From CAZWDO01 sp964632485 [NCBI: uncultured bacterium] (lineage in GTDB: Bacteria; JAGOEH01), in NCBI GenBank assembly GCA_964632485.1, contig CAZWDO010000044.1, positions 1-11,722 of the forward strand: a stretch of DNA of 11,722 bases, given 5' to 3'. The notes below the pieces were generated by a model. That model searched no databases and had not been told where the DNA came from. It saw nothing but the letters and a program-made list of their open reading frames with translations. Of the stretch, positions 7,859 through 11,722 are shown one piece after another. Every line of letters begins with the position of its first letter. Position 1 is the stretch's first letter. The translations under genes were made by a program, and so were the position numbers.

Positions 7859-7886
7859 TCAGTGAGATACAAATGCCCCTCACTGA
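7859..7886. repeat. Hairpin-forming inverted repeat in the leader of the esterase fragment
   Basis: TCAGTGAG (7859-7866) and CTCACTGA (7879-7886) are perfect 8-bp arms around 12 bases. It lies between the predicted transcription start (about 7904) and the ATG at 7831, so it would form a stem in the 5' untranslated leader or act as an operator. No T-run follows on either strand, so it is unlikely to be a rho-independent terminator. Confidence 0.5.
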
Positions 7887-8023
7887 ACCGAACGTGCGAT
7901 CTGAATAATAATGATAGGATTATTTTTGCAAATGTCAAGAAGAAAAATAATATTTTTAGGTAAAATCTTTATTAAAGGCTGCGTTGTCGGGTTACTTAAA
8001 AAAATTTTCTCTATCAATCTCAT
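7880..8023 (-). CDS. Truncated 47-codon frame after the VWA gene, start of a lost gene
   Basis: Starting at ATG 8023, this frame has the best ribosome binding site in the window, AGGAGG at 8030-8035 with 6-base spacing. It begins 21 bases after the VWA gene's TAA, as expected for the next gene of that operon. It reads MRLIEKIFLSNPTTQPLIKI, then becomes an Ile/Phe/Leu-rich string that is simply the promoter region of the esterase fragment in translation, and stops with TGA at 7880-7882. The genuine coding part is therefore probably only about the first 20-27 codons. The lost gene could be the original 5' end of Hsp70-1 or another operon member. The family is not recognised. Confidence 0.45.
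   Translation of the reverse strand: MRLIEKIFLSNPTTQPLIKILPKNIIFLLDICKNNPIIIIQIARSVQ
7911..7938 (-). promoter_or_regulatory. Near-consensus sigma-70-type promoter upstream of the esterase fragment
   Basis: On the minus strand TTGACA (7938-7933) is a perfect -35 box, followed by a 16-base spacer and TATCAT (7916-7911), a 5-of-6 match to the -10 box. Transcription would start near 7904 and run through the esterase fragment into Hsp70-1 and the rest of that operon. It lies inside the stretch that I take to be foreign DNA, so the operon appears to have gained this promoter from the esterase gene. Confidence 0.6.
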
Positions 8024-8029
8024 ATTAAT

Positions 8030-8035
8030 CCTCCT
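8030..8035 (-). promoter_or_regulatory. Perfect Shine-Dalgarno sequence of the truncated gene
   Basis: AGGAGG on the minus strand is 6 bases from ATG at 8023. It shows that a real gene once started here, although little of it remains. Confidence 0.65.
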
Positions 8036-8044
8036 GTTTATTTG

Positions 8045-9427
8045 TTAGAATACCAAATACCATATTTCTTTGACCCTGCCACAGGATGTTAGTTTTTCAG
8101 CAGATTGGGTATTTTCATATAATAAACAATATATATCGCCATGTGGCGCCACCGAAGGTTCTGCAAATTCTCCATCCGTGATGAGGAGGGCTTTTCTGAA
8201 TCCATGATGATTCAAATGGTTAAAAACAACATTTACATCGGTTCCTCCGGATAATGCCTGCCCGCCGCGAATATGTTCCAGTGAGACTTCTTTTAGATGA
8301 TCGCTGAACAAAAAATAAGGTCCCTGGAACTGGTTGCCCATATTCATTAACAATTGATAGACTTTCCGTTTATATTTCCTGGCAGACCCTGAAAAATCGA
8401 TATACACCGCGGCAAATTCTTTTTTCTGTTCCAGCAGTTGAAAATGATGCGGAAAAAACCATGGATTGATTCCCAGGCTCATTAATGATGTTTCTTTACG
8501 CGCATATTTCGGTACCACCGTCTTAAAATAAACATCATTTTCGGCCAATGTGGCGTAGGCAGGATGCGGCGCTAATACTTTGAGTATTGCATGTTTCAAG
8601 AGATTCAAGCGACGTCGGAATAGCGACTCCCGGTCTGTTTCGATATCAATATGCAGTTCAATTTCATCCATACTTAAATTCATTTGCTGAGTCTGGCGGT
8701 CAGAATCCACCTGTCTGGCAAGTTCTTCTATGCCATTGGGTCCCTGAGCTGCTTTATCGAACCCAAAATCTGAATATACCGGTTTAAACTCTTTTTGATC
8801 AACCAGTTCAGCCAATCGACAGACAATTTCTTCCAACGGCATCCCGCCGCGGCGATAATTATCGACCCATAAGTGATAGAGTTTTTCTTTCTTTTCCTGC
8901 TCCCAATTCGGAATGTGATACAGTTCAGTTTTTATCCGGTTCCGTGATTTATGCGGCGGCATCAATAAAAAAATCAAATCATCCTGTTCACCGGTCTTGA
9001 TAAAATTTCGATATCCTTTCCCATACATTCGTTTCAAAATTCGAAGTTTAGATCGATGGTTCAAATCATACATCATCGCATTTACCTGCATATCCTGACA
9101 AAAATTGATAAATTCTGGGGTATATGTTTTTAGCAGCGGCTCATCTGCCTGAGCATGTCCTAAACAGAAATGACCCAGTTCATGGATAGTTACCCAGGTA
9201 ATATCCTCGATATTCATACGATTGGTTTTTATAAATTTTTCACTGATCTCAATATGAAATTTTTGATTTTCATAGCGAATCCATGCCGTTTCCAAACCCG
9301 GGCGTTCATGCGCCTTAAAGTCTGCGATCTGGGCGCGTAATATGCTTAAAAAAGGTAATAATCCATTTTTTTTACGATAAATATAGGTTACAATTTCGGT
9401 TAGAAAATCTCGGTTTTTCGGGTTCAT
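8045..9427 (-). CDS. Zincin-like metallopeptidase fused to a VWA domain (DUF2201-like)
   Basis: This 460-residue cytoplasmic protein is built from two recognisable parts. Near the N-terminus is a zinc metallopeptidase motif, HELGHFCLGH (82-91), with the HExxH pair plus a further His at 91, as in the putative metallopeptidases that precede VWA-like domains (DUF2201 type). The C-terminal 120 residues form a von Willebrand A domain. It has a full MIDAS set: DFSGS (344-348, DxSxS), the Thr of SGGTD (396) and the Asp of ITDGEF (418). Between them lie about 240 mostly helical residues. VWA proteins paired with MoxR ATPases typically act as metal-dependent adaptors that recruit the AAA+ ring to a client, as in chelatase and RavA-ViaA systems. 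The start is set by the ATGA overlap with the MoxR gene and by AGGGAT just upstream, so the two are translationally coupled. All zinc and MIDAS ligands are present, so unlike its partner this gene looks intact. Whether it cleaves proteins is unproven. Confidence 0.88.
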   Translation of the reverse strand: MNPKNRDFLTEIVTYIYRKKNGLLPFLSILRAQIADFKAHERPGLETAWIRYENQKFHIEISEKFIKTNRMNIEDITWVTIHELGHFCLGHAQADEPLLKTYTPEFINFCQDMQVNAMMYDLNHRSKLRILKRMYGKGYRNFIKTGEQDDLIFLLMPPHKSRNRIKTELYHIPNWEQEKKEKLYHLWVDNYRRGGMPLEEIVCRLAELVDQKEFKPVYSDFGFDKAAQGPNGIEELARQVDSDRQTQQMNLSMDEIELHIDIETDRESLFRRRLNLLKHAILKVLAPHPAYATLAENDVYFKTVVPKYARKETSLMSLGINPWFFPHHFQLLEQKKEFAAVYIDFSGSARKYKRKVYQLLMNMGNQFQGPYFLFSDHLKEVSLEHIRGGQALSGGTDVNVVFNHLNHHGFRKALLITDGEFAEPSVAPHGDIYCLLYENTQSAEKLTSCGRVKEIWYLVF

Positions 9428-9621
9428 ATTATCCCTGCTTTTTTCTTTTCCAATGGTGTTTTCCAGTCTGAATTGTTTTTGATCACCATCTCATAGAAGC
9501 CTGTAGTCAGAATTTCCCAGCCATCTTTTAAAAGTTCGCCCATCGTCGGATCGAACCCATTATTGCCGGATGATGACCCACCGGACCCGCTGGATGAATT
9601 GGGATTTTTTGTTCGATGCGA

Positions 9622-9624
9622 TCA
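9622..9624 (-). other. In-frame TGA before the Ser/Gly linker of the MoxR gene
   Basis: Codon 351 is TGA between STKNGN and SHRTKNPN. The same frame stays open for 65 more codons and ends exactly in the ATGA overlap with the VWA gene, so the segment behind it was once translated as part of this protein. Confidence 0.7.
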
Positions 9625-10248
9625 ATTGCCGTTTTTGGTACTGCCATGCTGCCGATATGTATTGAGGATTGATTCGGTCTGCGCAACACTTTGCTGGTCA
9701 ATTTCTTGGACATTAATGGCATGCAATGCCTCAAATATGCATTCTTTCAGGATATCTAAATGATTTTCATCTTCTACCACCGGATACAACCATGAGCTTT
9801 CAGATGCCGTAATAAAATTTTGCGGGTCAATCGACTTTTTTTGCGTTGAATAGATGTCAATGGCGATATAGGTCTTCAGATTCCGTTTCATCATGGCCGC
9901 GCGTCGGGGACTGATACTGAGCTTGTTTTTCCGAACTTGATGGTAAAACGCAACTATAAATGTATCCATCACCGGTTCTAAAGTGGATAACTCATTTCGG
10001 TAAATATGTCGGATCGATTGTATCATGCTGTTCAAATCCGACTTCAATACAGATAAATCCTGATTCTGAGCGCCGTCTATATTCAATCCGGGAGCATCCG
10101 ATTCATGTTCGGTTGATATGATCTTTTTCAAATCTGCTGAACTGAACTCATCATCCATAAACACCACCTGCGCAAATCGATCAGCCAAAGCGATATCCAA
10201 TGGATTGGCGCCCAGATACCCCAATGGATTCATCGCTGAAAATATATA

Positions 10249-10251
10249 CTA
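10249..10251 (-). other. In-frame TAG inside the AAA+ core
   Basis: Codon 142 of the MoxR gene is TAG between IPRL and YIFSAMNP, two segments that are contiguous in MoxR ATPases. No shift of frame is involved. Confidence 0.85.
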
Positions 10252-10734
10252 TAATCGTGGAATCTGTCGGCCCATCACACGTCGTGATCGAATGACTTCC
10301 AGCCATTTGTTTTGCATGGTTGGATTGGCTCTGGAAATTTCGTCTATTAAAATAAAGCGTTTGTTCCAGATTGTGATCGGAGAATTTAAGTAGTCCACCT
10401 CCCCTTGCTGCATTTTCTTCGGGTCAGGAAATCCGACCACATCCTCAAATAACGATTTGGACGCATCATACGCCTGAAATTCCTTGAAATCCCCTTGCGT
10501 CAAACACCCTAAAGATTTGGCTATTTTTTCTGCCAATAATGTTTTTCCGATACCGTGGTTACCCACAAACAATATCGGATCACCAGTGATCAGACTGCTT
10601 AAAATCTGTTTGGAAATCGGACGATAGCCATACACTTGCAGTTGTTCCAGAATGCTGTTGAATTGTTGCGACATAGATACACTCCTTTGTTAAACCCAGT
10701 GATTACGAATTGATGCTTCCCTAAAATAATATCG

Positions 10735-10759
10735 TATTGCGACAAATAGTGTCGCAATA
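10735..10759. repeat. Perfect 10-bp dyad upstream of the MoxR gene
   Basis: TATTGCGACA (10735-10744) and TGTCGCAATA (10750-10759) are exact inverted arms separated by 5 bases. The dyad lies 5 bases beyond the stop of the CASTOR-like gene and about 60 bases before the MoxR ATG. As RNA it forms a tight stem, but no good T-run follows on either strand, so an operator for the MoxR-VWA operon is at least as likely as a terminator. The rest of the gap 10675-10763 shows only the MoxR ribosome binding site. Confidence 0.55.
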
Positions 10760-10763
10760 AAAA

Positions 10764-11639
10764 CTATACCATAATTTGATTTTTTTTGATGACGATTAAT
10801 TCATCTCCTTGTATTAGAATTCTTTCCTTATCGATCCCCGACGGATTCAAAAATATCCCTCTTTTATATTTTTCCGCCTCTGTTATTTGATTTTTAACAA
10901 TATATCCAATTGGAATTTGACGGTTATTAGCATCATAGCAAGCTAATATAGTATCTGAAAAACGGATATTCAATTCGCCAATTGTTATAATATCCAAATC
11001 ATATCCCCCGGTATTGATGAGATTAAAAATGACCTGAGATCTTCGATAATCGGTTAAATTCATGCATATTAATTTGGAAATTAGCTGATTTCCGACAAAG
11101 CGAATTACATTCTGGTTCAATCCCCATTGGGTTTGGATATTGCTCATTATTTCTTCTGTTTCTGCATCCAGTAGTTCTACAATAATGGAAATTTTTTTTA
11201 TTGCGAATAAATCAGTCAATAAAAAAAGAAGCCGGTTGATAGTATATGAATCGATCTCTACTTCCTGTTGGTCTTCGGCAAACATCGATTCATCCGATAA
11301 AATTAAAAGTTTATCTTTTTCAGTAAACTCCTTTAAATATTCCAAGACATCTTCATATTTGGTAATTTGCGTATAATCATGGTGGATTCGACTGCAATCT
11401 TTGCAGAGCTGGCATTGTCCCTTGTCTTTATGAATGCATGAATTTTGATACCAGGAAACAAAATCGGATACCGGTTTTCCTCCGAATATTTTTACCTGAA
11501 ACAAATCTTCTTTCTTTTGGATTTTAGTTTTTTTCTGAATCTGGTCCCGAATACCGTGTATCCGGTTGTTCAATCCCCAAATATAAATTTTTGTAGTTGA
11601 TTTATCTCTACCGACCCATTGAATTGCCGGAGATGGCAA
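10764..11639 (-). CDS. RCK/Rossmann protein resembling the soluble part of CASTOR/POLLUX channels, with a Cys cluster
   Basis: The frame gives 291 residues from TTG at 11639. It is open upstream to a TGA at 11679-11681 but contains no ATG or GTG, and no ribosome binding site is evident, so the 5' end may be missing or altered. The opening strand-loop-helix KIYIWGLNNRIHGIRDQI (17-34) looks like a nucleotide-binding Rossmann start. Further strands KLLILSDESM (110-119) and ISIIVELLDAE (150-160), the segment NVIRFVGNQLISKL (177-190) and the ending LIQGDELIVI (275-284) follow the layout of the CASTOR/POLLUX-type regulator-of-K-conductance domains. Those channels have transmembrane helices before this part; none is visible here. 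Between the first strand and the next lie C68, C76, C79 and C82 (C-x7-C-x2-C-x2-C), a plausible zinc or iron-sulphur site not usual for RCK domains. It could be a soluble nucleotide sensor for the downstream genes. It ends in TAG at 10764-10766, before the dyad and the MoxR gene. Base composition is AT-rich. The remaining bases 11679-11722 show nothing. Confidence 0.6.
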   Translation of the reverse strand: MPSPAIQWVGRDKSTTKIYIWGLNNRIHGIRDQIQKKTKIQKKEDLFQVKIFGGKPVSDFVSWYQNSCIHKDKGQCQLCKDCSRIHHDYTQITKYEDVLEYLKEFTEKDKLLILSDESMFAEDQQEVEIDSYTINRLLFLLTDLFAIKKISIIVELLDAETEEIMSNIQTQWGLNQNVIRFVGNQLISKLICMNLTDYRRSQVIFNLINTGGYDLDIITIGELNIRFSDTILACYDANNRQIPIGYIVKNQITEAEKYKRGIFLNPSGIDKERILIQGDELIVIKKNQIMV

Positions 11640-11722
11640 ATCGGTTTGATGTGAAATCTTTCCTGAAACTGTATTGGTTCAGCGGAAAATGGAGAACGAG
11701 GTTAAAAACAACTTAACAAAAC

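Larger units (their letters stand above)
9424..10674 (-). pseudogene. MoxR-type AAA+ ATPase gene with two in-frame stop codons
   Basis: The uninterrupted reading phase from ATG 10674 (AAGGAG, 7-base spacing) to TGA at 9424-9426 spans 417 codons, with TAG at codon 142 and TGA at codon 351. Family landmarks occur in order and in one frame: Walker A GNHGIGKT (38-45), Walker B FILIDE (107-112), sensor-1 region YIFSAMNPLGYLGANP (143-158) and the arginine-finger segment ALADRF (162-167). After codon 351 come a Ser/Gly-rich linker (about 359-372) and a short tail containing GELLKDGWEILTTGFYEM. The frame ends in an ATGA overlap with the VWA gene, which shows that this was the gene's true end. TAG lies inside the conserved strand before sensor 1; a single C-to-T change from CAG would produce it. 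Neither the ATG at 10233 nor anything after the TGA has a ribosome binding site, so separate fragments are unlikely to be made. Without suppression only an inactive Walker A/B fragment results. Sequencing error is an alternative. Confidence 0.82.

Noticed and set aside
7859-7886. The leader hairpin as a terminator after the VWA operon
   Set aside because: No T-run follows on either strand, and it lies downstream of a strong promoter and upstream of an ATG with its own ribosome binding site.
9424-10674. Reassigned stop codons (amber or opal recoding) as the reason for the two in-frame stops
   Set aside because: TAG serves as the natural end of Hsp70-2, the 257-residue gene and the CASTOR-like gene here, and TGA ends the MoxR frame itself at the ATGA overlap, so a general recoding is not supported.
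11633-11716. A 27-codon plus-strand frame starting with ATG at 11633
   Set aside because: Short, without a clear ribosome binding site or any motif, and it overlaps the 5' end of the minus-strand gene.
1-11722. CRISPR arrays, tRNA or rRNA genes, insertion-sequence transposases
   Set aside because: I looked for regularly spaced repeats, clover-leaf-like segments and transposase motifs and saw none. The gene fragments at both junctions could have involved mobile elements, but no element or clear target duplication is visible.

Overview
The window looks like an accessory, rearranged stretch of a Gram-negative-type bacterial chromosome. Every gene that looks functional reads on the minus strand. 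Strong AGGAGG-type ribosome binding sites argue against a typical Bacteroidota. The truncated esterase (signal peptide plus E-set/CBM48-like domain) is of a kind I associate with the wider FCB group and allied candidate phyla. That placement is a low-confidence inference.

Layout, read in the direction of transcription from high to low coordinates: (1) 11639-10764 encodes a Rossmann/RCK-like protein resembling the soluble part of CASTOR/POLLUX channel proteins, with an inserted four-cysteine cluster and no visible start codon of quality. (2) 10759-10735 is a perfect 10-bp dyad. (3) 10674-9424 is a MoxR-type AAA+ ATPase gene. Its reading frame is conserved throughout but broken by an in-frame TAG and an in-frame TGA. 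(4) 9427-8045, joined to the previous gene by an ATGA overlap, encodes a zincin-like metallopeptidase fused to a VWA domain. (5) 8023-7880 is the beginning of a further gene with a perfect ribosome binding site, cut short. (6) About 7940-7365 carries foreign DNA with a near-consensus promoter and the 5' end of a secreted esterase gene. (7) From about 7370 to 389 lies a tight four-gene operon: a first Hsp70-like ATPase (5' end lost at the esterase junction), a 257-residue protein of unknown family, a long coiled-coil protein ending in a GrpE-like domain, and a second Hsp70-like ATPase with an unusual 310-residue N-terminal region. (8) 93-394, on the plus strand, is a frameshifted C-terminal scrap of a DNA methyltransferase.

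Working model: two divergent Hsp70 ATPases, neither with a recognisable substrate-binding domain, may share a dedicated coiled-coil GrpE-like nucleotide-exchange factor. The MoxR plus VWA/peptidase pair would form an ATP-driven remodelling arm of the same system. MoxR-VWA pairs are known from bacterial conflict and stress systems. The combination with twin Hsp70s and a private GrpE-like factor is the candidate undescribed system. The copy here appears to be decaying or rearranged: there are two nonsense codons in the MoxR gene, a promoter-bearing foreign 5' gene fragment fused to Hsp70-1, and a methyltransferase relic at the edge. Intact relatives in other genomes would be the material for working out function. 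Misassembly cannot be excluded from the sequence alone.
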